Of a stretch of 35,590 nucleotides of DNA, positions 1 through 8,312 are shown piece after piece. Origin of the DNA: Candidatus Daviesbacteria bacterium. Its GTDB lineage: Bacteria > Patescibacteriota > Microgenomatia > Daviesbacterales > UBA10151. Numbering within the stretch: position 1 is the stretch's first letter; each line of letters starts with the position of its first letter. The stretch is taken from contig JAKFWZ010000014.1 in NCBI GenBank assembly GCA_021731695.1, positions 1 to 35,590 of the forward strand. Reading direction: 5' to 3'. The translations under genes and the position numbers were made by a program. The notes beneath the pieces are model-generated. The model was not told the origin of the DNA. It made no database searches and saw only the letters and a program-made list of their open reading frames with translations.

Positions 1-10
1 GAAAAATTCT

Positions 11-1627
11 ATGAAAAACATTCAAGTCCGTGAGCGCAAAAAAATTCCTGCCACTATGATTTCCCAGCACCCTGATCATGCCAGTACTCCGTATTGGAAG
101 TTACAAGATACAAGAAACAAGATACAAGAAAATAAAAAAAATACGTCATTGCGAGGTGCTTCCTCCGAAGCAATCTCAGTGAATCCGGCTTTCGTCTCCA
201 CTGCAGAAGAAGCGCATGAGCTGTACCTGTCTTTTTCAGACCTCGGGGCAACTGAATATAAGTGGGATTGGGAGGGAAAATTAGTTGATGAATCTGTGAT
301 GGAGCGGCTTTTATCTGAGCATTACGACTATTTTAAAAAAAATCCGCTCGGCGTTGAAAAATATTTAACTTTTCGTTTGCCTAATCCGCGGGTTGAAACT
401 GAATTTAGAATCGGCAGATCATTTATGAATTTAATTTCCTCATCAGCTATGGCAAGAGCATTTAAATTACCTGACACTCCTTTATTTGAAGTGATTTTGC
501 CGATGACTGCAAATGCTGAAGAGATGCTTGAGATTCACGAAGCGTTTTACGAGCTTGCTTCTTTAAAGCATAAATTATTCGCAATGAGTGAAAATCCCTT
601 AAAGAATATAAAAGTTATCCCGCTTTTCGAAGAGATAAATATCATTGCAGATTCTGATCAGATTTTAAAAACATATATTAAGGGCTTTATAAAGCGGTTT
701 AAAAGAAAACCGCAATATATCCGCCCGTATATCGCGCGTTCTGATCCGGCTTTGAACGCAGGTTTGGTGCCGACAGTTTTAGCTGTAAAAATTGCCCTAT
801 CAAAATATGCGGCACTGGAAGCTGAGTCAGGAATATCAATGTATCCGATTATCGGTGTAGCTGCATTGCCATTTCGCGGCGGTTTAACTCCTGAAAACGT
901 GCCCGATTTTGTAAAGGAATATTCAGGTGTCCGCACGGCATTAATCCAATCAGCCTTCCGCTACGATTACCCTAAAGATAAGGTTATTAAAGCAATTAAG
1001 GAGATTGAGGAAAGTTTACCTAAGGCAAAAGCTGTCAGGATTTCTGACAGTGATGAGAAAGAGCTGCGAAAGATAATGGACATTTTTGAAAAAGAATATA
1101 AGCAGACTATCGAAGGAATTGCATCAATTATTAATGATGTTGCTTCTCATTTACCAAAAAGAAGAGAAAGAGTGCAGCATACGGGACTTTTTGGATATAG
1201 TAGAGGAGTCGGAAAAGTAAAATTGCCGAGGGCAATTGGTTTTACGGCAGCATTGTATTCGATTGGTGTGCCGCCGGAATTAGTCGGAACCGGCCGCGGT
1301 CTGTCTTATCTCCTAACTCATAACCCATCACTCATAACAATTTTAGAAAAATATTACATTAATTTAAGAAAAGATTTGGAGAATGCGGGGAAGTATCTGA
1401 ACAAACAAAACTTGAAAATACTAGCAAAGAAAATTCCGGCATTCAAATTGATTGAAGAAGATGTTTTGGAAATTGAAAAATACCTTGGATTTGAACTAGG
1501 TCCTATAACGAGCAAAGAAAAACTACATAACGACCTGAGTACAAAAATATATGCAAAATTAGTTAAAGGGAAAGCTCTGACTGATCTAATCGAAGAGACT
1601 GCAATACTCAGAAAAAGCCTGGGATGA
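11..1627 (+). CDS. ppcA: Archaeal-type phosphoenolpyruvate carboxylase
   Basis: Carboxylates PEP with bicarbonate to oxaloacetate, an anaplerotic cytosolic step. At 538 aa it fits the short archaeal-type family (about 480-540 aa), not the roughly 900-aa bacterial form. Family hallmarks seen are the N-terminal 'MISQHPDHASTPYW', 'EYKWDWEGK', 'RVETEFRIGRS', 'AALPFRGGL', 'HTGLFGYSRG' and the glycine-rich 'GTGRGL'. The ATG at 11 is used; the window begins only 10 bases upstream, so no promoter can be judged. Residues about 30-58, between 'TPYW' and 'FVSTAEEAHE', are an unusual insertion. The DNA there is a run of short 'acaaga' units followed by a palindrome of the 'gtcattgcgagg...cgaagcaatct' kind, read in frame. 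The enzyme is otherwise intact. Assignment is confident; the CPR context of an archaeal-type enzyme suggests ancient transfer, which is inference. Confidence 0.93.
   Translation: MKNIQVRERKKIPATMISQHPDHASTPYWKLQDTRNKIQENKKNTSLRGASSEAISVNPAFVSTAEEAHELYLSFSDLGATEYKWDWEGKLVDESVMERLLSEHYDYFKKNPLGVEKYLTFRLPNPRVETEFRIGRSFMNLISSSAMARAFKLPDTPLFEVILPMTANAEEMLEIHEAFYELASLKHKLFAMSENPLKNIKVIPLFEEINIIADSDQILKTYIKGFIKRFKRKPQYIRPYIARSDPALNAGLVPTVLAVKIALSKYAALEAESGISMYPIIGVAALPFRGGLTPENVPDFVKEYSGVRTALIQSAFRYDYPKDKVIKAIKEIEESLPKAKAVRISDSDEKELRKIMDIFEKEYKQTIEGIASIINDVASHLPKRRERVQHTGLFGYSRGVGKVKLPRAIGFTAALYSIGVPPELVGTGRGLSYLLTHNPSLITILEKYYINLRKDLENAGKYLNKQNLKILAKKIPAFKLIEEDVLEIEKYLGFELGPITSKEKLHNDLSTKIYAKLVKGKALTDLIEETAILRKSLG
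101..178. repeat. Short-unit run plus palindromic repeat inside ppcA
   Basis: The run 'acaagatacaagaaacaag' leads into a palindrome-type repeat (arms 'cattgcgagg' and 'cgaagcaatc') at about 145-178. The same repeat class occurs at 18577-18618 in nusG and at one end of the repeat at 29163-29257. It encodes residues about 30-56 of PEP carboxylase, in frame, at a point where family members have no such segment. Confidence 0.7.
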
Positions 1628-1738
1628 TTAATAGTTTAGAGTTAAAGGGTGACGAAGCTCGTATGGTTTAGAGTTATACGTTTGTCGTAAGACGCTTTAA
1701 GAAACTAGCATCGAAACCGTATAACCATTTACTAATTT
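1628..1738. other. Intergenic inverted repeat between convergent genes
   Basis: This is the convergent gap between ppcA and the coiled-coil gene. An imperfect inverted repeat lies at about 1662-1727: 'atggtttagagttatacg' on the left and 'cgaaaccgtataaccat' on the right. It could act as a bidirectional terminator, but there is no clear U-tract, so the role is uncertain. Confidence 0.3.
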
Positions 1739-2407
1739 TCAAACCGGGGGAGGATGTCTTTCCAATTTCTCAATCCTTTTATCCTGACTTGAAAGAATTT
1801 TGATTTGTTCCTTTGAGGCCAGATCAAATTTGCGTTCCAGACTTGCCAGACGATTTCTGACTTCCTGGTTCATGCGTACGATATTTGACCAGGTGAAGTC
1901 CTTACTGCTTTTATCCTTTTCCAACTGATCAAGCCTGTTTTCCTGAATCTCAAACCTACTCCTTAAATCATTCAAATCACTTTTCATTTCTGTTATCCCA
2001 CTATTCATCACAAACGCTTGGTCTTCCATTTTTTGGATTTTGCCCAAAATGTCTTTTAGCTCGCTGTTAATTTCAAAAAACTCATTTTTTGTGCTTTGAG
2101 CAAGCGTTTTTAGGTTAGTTTCCAGGTTACTAATTTGAAGAGCAATCTGATTAAAATTATTAGTTGCATTTATTGCCAGTTTATCAATGTTTTCATCTAC
2201 AGCATCAAATCTCCTGTCTACTGAACCAAACTTTTCATCTACAGAGTCAAATCTCTGATCAATCGAAGTAAACCTCTGATCAAACTTCTTTTCCTGCTCT
2301 TCAAATCTTTGATCAATGGTCTTAAATTTTTCATCAAACTTCTTTTCCTGTTCGTTGAATCTTGCATCAAGGATTTCTATTAGTTCTTTTTTAAATTGGT
2401 TATCCAT
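1739..2407 (-). CDS. Coiled-coil protein of unknown function
   Basis: Predicted 222-aa soluble protein made almost entirely of helical repeats. The N-terminal half holds tandem units of the type '(I/V)D.(R/K)F(D/E).(Q/V)(E/D)(K/E)KF', about 7 residues per turn-pair, as in bacterial coiled-coil proteins of the DUF1640 or tropomyosin-like type. The C-terminal half continues with charged heptads and ends 'ERHPPPV'. There is no signal peptide or membrane span. The ORF track opens at an upstream TTG; the ATG at 2407 ('MDNQFKKELIEI') is the better start because it begins the amphipathic pattern. It is convergent with ppcA. Function is not recognisable; an oligomerisation or scaffold role is inference only. 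Confidence 0.75.
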   Translation of the reverse strand: MDNQFKKELIEILDARFNEQEKKFDEKFKTIDQRFEEQEKKFDQRFTSIDQRFDSVDEKFGSVDRRFDAVDENIDKLAINATNNFNQIALQISNLETNLKTLAQSTKNEFFEINSELKDILGKIQKMEDQAFVMNSGITEMKSDLNDLRSRFEIQENRLDQLEKDKSSKDFTWSNIVRMNQEVRNRLASLERKFDLASKEQIKILSSQDKRIEKLERHPPPV

Positions 2408-2428
2408 GGAACCATCATAAACTACCAA

Positions 2429-2609
2429 ATAAAACCCATCAATTGATCTTAAATATTACTAAAACAGTCATTTTCTAAGTAACTAAGGTGGCTGAAGTTA
2501 CTGAGGTAACTAAGGTCTGCATTTTTCTGCGTTAGTCACATTCTTTGCTTTCGTTGCATTAGTTTCTCTCTGAAGTTGCTTCACTGAGCTTAATCTTTTA
2601 GAATAAATT
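2429..2609. other. Divergent intergenic region with short repeats
   Basis: This separates the divergent coiled-coil gene and the gene at 2610. At 2478-2514 'taactaaggt' occurs twice, separated by 'gttactgag', giving a small tandem-like array. Its complement resembles DNA inside the low-complexity N-terminus of rplA ('cttagttaccttagg', about 11350). The 3' end holds the promoter of the 2610 gene. Confidence 0.4.
2576..2604 (+). promoter_or_regulatory. Sigma70-type promoter, leaderless arrangement
   Basis: TTGCTT (2576-2581), a 17-bp spacer and TAGAAT (2599-2604), followed by only 5 nt before the ATG at 2610. Transcription would start at or just inside the start codon. Confidence 0.6.
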
Positions 2610-3464
2610 ATGGCTGAAGACAAACCAGGAATTCAGGAATCATCTCGTTCACCCCAAATACAGGAATTAAAAAGACATGTGCGTTCTCATACCTCTGCTC
2701 AGGATCCCGAGCTGGAGCGCTTGAGCCGTAGAAAGTTTTTGGGACGGGTTGGAACCGTGATAGGAGTAGGTGGATTTGCAGCCACTGCCTGGTGGCAAAG
2801 ATTGTGGCCATTTAAAAATAGCACTCCTGAGCAAGGCTTGGAAAAAGCAGAAAATCCTGAATTATTAATAAAGAAAGAACAAATTCAAAAGCTTGGTTTG
2901 GTGATACAAAACTATATTAACCCGGATTTTCAAGGCAACTTCATAGCCGGAAGATTTAATAACAACAAGGTTAATGAGCTGTGCAATCTTATGCGAGTTT
3001 TGCCCGAGGAATATAATACCGCCAACTCGCTTCCTTCTGAACAGGCAGTTATTGATTTGGGAGATTTAAGCGATGATGTCCCTCGTTTAGGCCGTTTATT
3101 TGCGTCACTTCAAACTACCCCTGAGGGAAAATTAGCAAAAGTTACGCTAGCCGGAAATCTTAACGATAGAAATATTCCGGATGATCAGCTTAGTAAAGTT
3201 GCAAAAATCTACTTTAATACTTCAAGCTTTAAGGATGTGCAGCAGTCAAACGAGCTTTTTACAAGCGAGTCAAGAGATGCAGGAATTGATGCAAATAATA
3301 TGCCGATACTGCCTGAACTTCAAATAGAAGAATCCAGGCGCACTCATAATGGTCTTGAAAGAGGCGCTTTACTGGCGCTAAATCCTGAAGGAGGATTTTA
3401 TCTTGAGGTAAATGTTATGAGTGATGATGAGATGAAAAGTAATGCTGTAAGTGCAAAAGGGTAA
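2610..3464 (+). CDS. Hypothetical exported protein with twin-arginine-like motif
   Basis: 284 aa, no recognised family. Residues about 38-66 read 'LSRRKFLGRVGTVIG' followed by an apolar stretch ending in 'TAWWQRLWPF'. This matches the S/T-R-R-x-F-L Tat consensus plus a hydrophobic core, but it is preceded by a charged 37-residue extension. No canonical AxA cleavage site is seen, so a membrane-anchored form is as likely as release. The remainder is a mixed alpha/beta soluble region without cysteine pairs or visible catalytic motifs. The start is fixed by a promoter 5 nt upstream. It shares the opening 'MAE...SRSP' with the small gene at 11497. Whether a Tat translocase exists in this organism cannot be seen from this window. 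Confidence 0.65.
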   Translation: MAEDKPGIQESSRSPQIQELKRHVRSHTSAQDPELERLSRRKFLGRVGTVIGVGGFAATAWWQRLWPFKNSTPEQGLEKAENPELLIKKEQIQKLGLVIQNYINPDFQGNFIAGRFNNNKVNELCNLMRVLPEEYNTANSLPSEQAVIDLGDLSDDVPRLGRLFASLQTTPEGKLAKVTLAGNLNDRNIPDDQLSKVAKIYFNTSSFKDVQQSNELFTSESRDAGIDANNMPILPELQIEESRRTHNGLERGALLALNPEGGFYLEVNVMSDDEMKSNAVSAKG

Positions 3465-3490
3465 CGATATTTCAGAGTTCTTGATAAAGA

Positions 3491-3560
3491 ATGTCATCCC
3501 GAGCGAAGTCGAGGGATCTGTAGGTTCAAACTAATGGATTCCTCATTCTTCGGAATGACA
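3491..3560. repeat. Intergenic palindromic repeat (TGTCATyCCGA ends)
   Basis: A 70-bp repeat with inverted ends 'tgtcatcccgag' and 'cttcggaatgaca'. The centre contains 'gcgaagtcgagggatct'. It belongs to the same class as the elements inside serBA and nusG. It sits between two co-directional genes; structurally it would form an imperfect hairpin in RNA. Confidence 0.75.
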
Positions 3561-3608
3561 AAACAGCTAATTGTCAAAGAGTCTGAAATGTTACAAAGGG
3601 TAGATGCC

Positions 3609-3638
3609 TTGCTCTTTATTTCCAAAAGTCTTTACAAT
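3609..3638 (+). promoter_or_regulatory. Promoter 5 nt upstream of the 835-aa gene
   Basis: TTGCTC (3609-3614), an 18-bp spacer and TACAAT (3633-3638), then 'gaggt' and ATG. The GAGG is too close to the ATG to act as a normal ribosome binding site, so a leaderless start is likely. Confidence 0.5.
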
Positions 3639-3643
3639 GAGGT

Positions 3644-6151
3644 ATGGCATTAGAAGGACCACCCCCTGAGGTAGCACTAGCTGCTCAGGAAACATCTGAG
3701 AGAGTTAATCGTTCAAGAGAACTTAAAGCGCATGAATTCCGCTTTGGAAAAAGAGTAAACTCTCCACCTCAGGTGGCAGTTCTTCAGGTCATAAGAGCAG
3801 ATGAAGGTATTTGGGAAAGAGTTGACCCAACACCTGAACAGCAGCGAAAGCTGGAAGAGGCAACAGCCCTACCCGGAGAAACGCAAAGAATTTCTTCAGC
3901 ACTTTTTTCTAAAATATACCGCGATGACGAAGCGGCAGTTTTACTTGATGTTGCGAATTTTGAATCAACTCAACTTGAGAGTAATTTTATTAAGGATCAG
4001 ATTAGAAGAGGGAACAATTATGCACCAGTAGTTTTGGATGGAGCCGGTGTGTATGGAACAGTAGCTCAGGCAGCATGGCTTAAAGCAAGTCCTGAGAATC
4101 CTTTACTGGGGTTTGAGGCAAGTAACAGGAGAGGTGGAATCTGGACAACTTCAGGAGATGTTACGTTAGATAAATCTTGGTGGAGAATGAATAGTAGAAA
4201 CAGGCCGGAAAGACGCAAGTTAAGGACAAAAGGACAACCGGTTTTTATCGCTCCTGGAACCGATGATAATTTAAATTCTTTAGGAGCTGAAATTCAGAAT
4301 CTTCAGGTGCCGGACATCTCATCAGGTCAATATCCCGCAAATAATGAATTGGGCAGAGTATTAGAACATGACAGTATTATTTCAGGAAATTTAGCTGTAA
4401 ATTCTGAACTTGTTAAAGTCAGGTTGAATAAAGATTCGAATCAGCCGGGAAAATTTCAGCAGGAGTATCAGGATAGGTTAACTGGCGAAAGATTTTTCGT
4501 CTACTCCGATATTAGTCTTCAGGCTTCAGGGTTAGGAAAAGAAGCTTTGGGCTTCAGTCCTTTATTTTCATCGACAAGGGAGGCTTTGGGTGAAGTTGCG
4601 AAGGATTTGGCTGCAGGATTAACCACCCCAAGAGTTCTCACATTTTTTCAGTTAGTTGAAGCTACAACAAGTAATAGAAGAGGAGCAGAAGACGATTTTA
4701 AGAAGTTTGGTCTTATCGGTAAAGGAGATACAAGTCGAGTTATCAGGGAATATTTTTCAGGTATTGGTGGAATTGATCCCGGTCAGGCAACTCAGACTGG
4801 ATTTTTTGATGAGATTTTAGTTCTTGGTTTGGAAAAAAAGACTGCGGAAGAATTAGCCCGAACCGAAAGACCAAGATATTTGTTGAATTTGCTTGATGTT
4901 GAAAGAGACAGAGGTGGATTTTTCAGAGTAAAGCCGGTTGAAGGAAGGGTAGTCGGAATAGGAATTCCTAAAGAGGGGAAAGAAGTTATTGTTTATGTTG
5001 AGAAGATAATACAAACATCAGAAGGTCCTGTTAAGCAAATTGAGCGAGTCTTTGTACCAAGGCTTGTTTCAGCTGCGGGGTTTGAAGATGAAACTGACAG
5101 GACTTATTCAGGTTTAACAGCAGAAACTATAAATGATCAAGCGGGGATTTTTAAGCGTTTAGATGAAACTGCAGCAAAATCAGGAAGCACGATATATTTT
5201 AAACCTGATGGTGAAGTTTCAACCAGGTTAGGTATCACCAGAATGGATATTAATATGGTTTCCCTTAGGGAAAACATGGTCGAGATTGTGGCAATAGATA
5301 AAAAAGGCATTGCTCAAACAAAAATAATTGACAGGAATAATCCCTCAGAAGAAGATTCGTTACTTTTATCCGCTTCTCAAATATCAAAGTTAGAAATTGC
5401 GGGAGAACCTCCGGAGTTTAAACCGGTTATTGATCCTGAATATGATGATGAAATCCCAATTGCAGAAAAAGCAGAAGGATTTGATTTGTATAAAATTGGA
5501 GCATGTACAAATTATCCTTTAACCCAAAAAGAAAAAGATCAAACATCAGCTTATGAAGCAGTTCCTGCAAATACAAAATCCATTTTTAGATTTGAAGAAC
5601 CGGTGAAGTTTTTTGTTGGAAAGTTGGCAGAAAGTGTTAAGGCAGTTCAGGGTACGTTAAATTTAGCTGAAATGAGACCTGATATTGTTCAGCTAAATAG
5701 TGAAGGAGAGCGTAGATCAATAATTTCCGTGCCTGTTGATCCGAAAGCTATTGTTCAGGAATTCTCACCAAAACTTAAAATCCCAAATCTTTTAAGATAT
5801 TTAGCTGCCTCAAAACTAACTGCAGTCTTTCCTGAGGGTTTTAATAAATTATCATTTGGTGTTAAGAAAGTTGAAAGACGAGGAGAAAAAGGACAGTTTG
5901 ATTTTCAGATTCAATTTGATCAACAGATTCCGGAACAATGGCAGATTGTAGATAAATTCTTAGAAGATCCTCTGGTTCAAAGAGTTTTGGTTAGATTAAC
6001 CCGGCAGAGTACATCAGCAGCTGAAGTAAATATAGGCATTAAACAGGGGAAAGTTGATATTAGAAAAGTAACTGGAGTTTCTGTAAGTAACACTGATTTA
6101 AGTGAATTTAAGGAAAAATATCCGGAGCTTATTGAATCAAAAAACCATTAG
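3644..6151 (+). CDS. Large protein with possible FAD/NAD(P)-binding Rossmann motif
   Basis: 835 aa, no signal peptide. Residues about 128-165 contain a beta strand followed by 'DGAGVYGTV' and then 'FEASNRRGGIW'. This is the G-x-G-x-x-G ... E ... GG-x-W layout of flavin-dependent monooxygenase-type dinucleotide folds. Around residue 480 'RLVSAAGFEDETD' resembles the second 'ATGF'-type element of that superfamily. The middle and C-terminal parts match nothing I recognise. The match is by pattern only: a 'D' precedes the first glycine and the spacing is slightly unusual, so it may be a diverged non-enzymatic relative. It ends tail-to-tail, overlapping the minus-strand gene at 6129 by 23 bp. Start chosen from the promoter 5 nt upstream. 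Confidence 0.6.
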   Translation: MALEGPPPEVALAAQETSERVNRSRELKAHEFRFGKRVNSPPQVAVLQVIRADEGIWERVDPTPEQQRKLEEATALPGETQRISSALFSKIYRDDEAAVLLDVANFESTQLESNFIKDQIRRGNNYAPVVLDGAGVYGTVAQAAWLKASPENPLLGFEASNRRGGIWTTSGDVTLDKSWWRMNSRNRPERRKLRTKGQPVFIAPGTDDNLNSLGAEIQNLQVPDISSGQYPANNELGRVLEHDSIISGNLAVNSELVKVRLNKDSNQPGKFQQEYQDRLTGERFFVYSDISLQASGLGKEALGFSPLFSSTREALGEVAKDLAAGLTTPRVLTFFQLVEATTSNRRGAEDDFKKFGLIGKGDTSRVIREYFSGIGGIDPGQATQTGFFDEILVLGLEKKTAEELARTERPRYLLNLLDVERDRGGFFRVKPVEGRVVGIGIPKEGKEVIVYVEKIIQTSEGPVKQIERVFVPRLVSAAGFEDETDRTYSGLTAETINDQAGIFKRLDETAAKSGSTIYFKPDGEVSTRLGITRMDINMVSLRENMVEIVAIDKKGIAQTKIIDRNNPSEEDSLLLSASQISKLEIAGEPPEFKPVIDPEYDDEIPIAEKAEGFDLYKIGACTNYPLTQKEKDQTSAYEAVPANTKSIFRFEEPVKFFVGKLAESVKAVQGTLNLAEMRPDIVQLNSEGERRSIISVPVDPKAIVQEFSPKLKIPNLLRYLAASKLTAVFPEGFNKLSFGVKKVERRGEKGQFDFQIQFDQQIPEQWQIVDKFLEDPLVQRVLVRLTRQSTSAAEVNIGIKQGKVDIRKVTGVSVSNTDLSEFKEKYPELIESKNH

Positions 6152-7010
6152 TGGGCTGTAATCTTCGTGTGGAGTAAGGCACAAAGCCAGCTTGGGTTTC
6201 AGCTATTTTTACAAAAGTATCAGGGGTAGCTCTTATCTCGATAGATTTATTGGTTCTATTCATGTATTCCAATTTAACAAATACTCCCTCTAAACCTGGA
6301 ACTTGCGGTTTAAGACCAGATATAACTGCACCACCATTAAGACGTTGACAATAGGGACGCCCAGAGTCAACAGTATTACCAGAACGTATTATCGGTGAAG
6401 TAAATTCAGTGAGGTCTTGGGTGGAGTCAGGCACTATCTTAAGAGCTTTTAATACAGCTAAAGATTCATTCGCAAGGCTACCCTGAGTACCTGTATTTAA
6501 GGATGCTAATAAATTACCATTCAATGATCCGCCTTGGATGACAACTGTCTCTGCATAATCTCCTATAGAGAGCTCCGGTCTGCCAGCCGCAAGATCTTCG
6601 CGTCTCAATTCTTGAATTGTTCTTTGATCATTGAAAATCTTACTATCTATACTTCCTAAAAGGAAGTTGAAATTATTTCGCATACCTTCATCTGTCGTTT
6701 GTTGAGCGGCATTTATAAAGAGGTTTTGCAAAATCGTAGCGGGGTTTTCTTTAAAAGCTGCTTCCAGTTCTTTAGATTTATCATTCTTTGCTATCTCTGC
6801 AGCTTTCAGAACTCCAGTTAACTCTTCAGGGGATAATCCGCCTCTTTGCGCAGCTAGATTATATAAATCAAAATAGGGTCTGGCAGCAGTAGCTAATGCT
6901 TTATCAAAACTGGTTTGTTCACCCTCAGGCTTTACTTCTCCTGGAAAAGCATCCCGCTCTCTTCCTAGGTATGGATCAAATATTTTATCTCCGTTTGGTT
7001 CTATGGCCAT
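6129..7010 (-). CDS. Hypothetical protein
   Basis: 293 aa, soluble, not recognised. The N-terminal 150 residues are helix-rich and charged ('LSPEELTGVLKAAEIAKN', 'RTIQELRREDLAAGRP'). The C-terminal half is beta-rich and glycine-containing, with one cysteine in 'GRPYCQRLNGG'. The start ATG is preceded by an AT-rich 'tatgataatataaattt' that could hold a -10 box. It follows the dockerin gene on the same strand by 20 bp, so the two may be co-transcribed. Its 3' end overlaps the end of the 835-aa gene by 23 bp. The similar unknown character of the neighbouring proteins suggests a lineage-specific set. Confidence 0.6.
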   Translation of the reverse strand: MAIEPNGDKIFDPYLGRERDAFPGEVKPEGEQTSFDKALATAARPYFDLYNLAAQRGGLSPEELTGVLKAAEIAKNDKSKELEAAFKENPATILQNLFINAAQQTTDEGMRNNFNFLLGSIDSKIFNDQRTIQELRREDLAAGRPELSIGDYAETVVIQGGSLNGNLLASLNTGTQGSLANESLAVLKALKIVPDSTQDLTEFTSPIIRSGNTVDSGRPYCQRLNGGAVISGLKPQVPGLEGVFVKLEYMNRTNKSIEIRATPDTFVKIAETQAGFVPYSTRRLQPTNGFLIQ

Positions 7011-7030
7011 AAATTTATATTATCATAAGC

Positions 7031-7978
7031 TTAAAACCCAGGCACCCACATCCAATACCCGTCTGTAGTCTTATCTGAAGGATTTCCTGAAGGCGAGCCC
7101 TGATTTTGAGTTCCGGGTAAAATATCTTTTGTTAGGGATCCCGAGGCAGATGCTGAAGCTGTGGCTATAGGTGAGGTTGAATACCAGGGGCCCGAGGCAC
7201 CAATTTTGCCTATATTGGCAAGTACCATATTCAAATCCCACGAATTAACAATATTATCCAGATTAAAATCATATAAAGGATTCCAATTTGAAGAAGCCGG
7301 ACTGGTGCCGATTGCGCCTTTGACTAAATTATAATCGAGTGAATCAATGACATTATCCTCGTTAACATCTCCGGTATACATAATCTGCGCACCTATATTA
7401 GTAGGAGTGGCTTTAACAACGAAAGCTGAAGCAGTAGCTATCTGCGCGCTGCCTTTTATGTACGCAGTATAGGTAGCTCCTGAATCTAATCCCTGAAGTG
7501 AAATTCCGTCGAATGCACCTGAAGCCGGAATATTAATCATAAAAGATAAAAGATAAGTAGGTTTATTTGTTGGTTGGCCTGCCGCAATTCCCAAAAATGC
7601 CTGAGTTGACATATTGTCCAAAGGTCTCGCCTGAAGTAAAACACTTAAACCTAAAGTCGGTCCTAAAACAAGCTGTGCATCAGTTAGAGCCGAACCTTCG
7701 GCATCATCTGTTGCCCCGGTAGAAGCACCGGCTGTTTTACTTGAAGAGCCTGCTGGAGTGCCGCTGTCTGCGTTAAGACGATCCAAGGCTTCTTGTAATC
7801 GGGAGGATGATGAGGCTTCTGATTTTTGTGACGTAACAGGGCGGGTGTATTCTTGAGCCTGAGACTCTGTCTTTGCTCTTAAAGACAGAACATAAGTTCC
7901 TGTTGGAATCAGGATGACCAGCAAAATTAAAGATACAACAATGATCCTGTCACGCTTTGACAGGTTAATCTTTGGCAT
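7031..7978 (-). CDS. Membrane-anchored dockerin-containing protein
   Basis: 315 aa. Residues about 11-33 form one N-terminal membrane span ('IIVVSLILLVILIPTGTYVLSL') that should anchor the protein with its bulk outside. A Ser/Ala/Gly-rich spacer follows, then a beta-rich domain (about 100-195). A dockerin-like pair of calcium loops comes next: 'DVNEDNVIDSLDYNLV' and 'DFNLDNIVNSWDLNMV', each with the D-x-N-x-D-x-x-I/V-x-x-x-D spacing. The C-terminus is low complexity ('SASASASGS'). Dockerins bind cohesins; cohesin-like domains are encoded at 12549-13634 and 20125-21815. An array of 7-bp units lies immediately upstream of the start. Confidence 0.8.
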   Translation of the reverse strand: MPKINLSKRDRIIVVSLILLVILIPTGTYVLSLRAKTESQAQEYTRPVTSQKSEASSSSRLQEALDRLNADSGTPAGSSSKTAGASTGATDDAEGSALTDAQLVLGPTLGLSVLLQARPLDNMSTQAFLGIAAGQPTNKPTYLLSFMINIPASGAFDGISLQGLDSGATYTAYIKGSAQIATASAFVVKATPTNIGAQIMYTGDVNEDNVIDSLDYNLVKGAIGTSPASSNWNPLYDFNLDNIVNSWDLNMVLANIGKIGASGPWYSTSPIATASASASGSLTKDILPGTQNQGSPSGNPSDKTTDGYWMWVPGF

Positions 7979-7988
7979 TAACTCTAAT

Positions 7989-8016
7989 AGTAAAGAGTAA
8001 AGAGTAAGGAGTAAAG
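7989..8016. repeat. Heptamer tandem array (AGTAAAG x4)
   Basis: Four consecutive 7-bp units, 'agtaaag' x2, 'agtaagg', 'agtaaag', lie 11 bp upstream of the dockerin gene on the minus strand. Read on that strand they give repeated TTTACT hexamers that could serve as -35 elements ahead of a TACTAT box. Confidence 0.8.
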
Positions 8017-8063
8017 AGGAAAAGATTGAGCAATCGGTCGGATTAGTTAATTAATTAAAGTGT

Positions 8064-8069
8064 TATAAT
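8064..8069 (+). promoter_or_regulatory. -10 box of hicBA
   Basis: A perfect TATAAT lies 6 nt before the hicB ATG. The -35 is weak. The region is AT-rich with 'ttaattaattaa', a palindrome that could be an operator for HicB autoregulation (inference). Confidence 0.5.
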
Positions 8070-8075
8070 CTGAGT

Positions 8076-8312
8076 ATGAAACAACAAAAGATGGACTATC
8101 TGATTAAACTTACCTATGATAAATCCTACAAAGGATATGTGGCTGATGTGGTGAATTTATACGGCTGCATGTCTCAGGGGAAAACGAAGAAAGAGGCTTT
8201 GGATAATGCAGAAAAAGCAATTAAAGCATTTAATGAAGTGTTAATTAAAAATAATAAAATCGGTTCTCTGGTGCAAAAGACTGTGGATACTCCGTTCACT
8301 GCGAATGCCTAA
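8076..8312 (+). CDS. hicB: HicB-family antitoxin
   Basis: 78 aa. It matches the HicB partial RNase H-like fold: an N-terminal strand 'MDYLIKLTYDKSYKGYVADVVNLYGCMSQGKT' in the usual 'Y...v..dp..gy.a.vpdl.gc.s.G.T' pattern, then the helix 'KKEALDNAEKAIKAF'. HicB neutralises the HicA mRNA interferase and usually represses the operon. There is no obvious C-terminal DNA-binding domain, so repression may depend on the complex. It overlaps hicA by 8 bp, consistent with translational coupling. The antitoxin-first order is one of the two known arrangements. Confidence 0.85.
   Translation: MKQQKMDYLIKLTYDKSYKGYVADVVNLYGCMSQGKTKKEALDNAEKAIKAFNEVLIKNNKIGSLVQKTVDTPFTANA

Noticed and set aside
54-936. Minus-strand ORFs within ppcA
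   Set aside because: They are shadows of a strongly supported enzyme gene.
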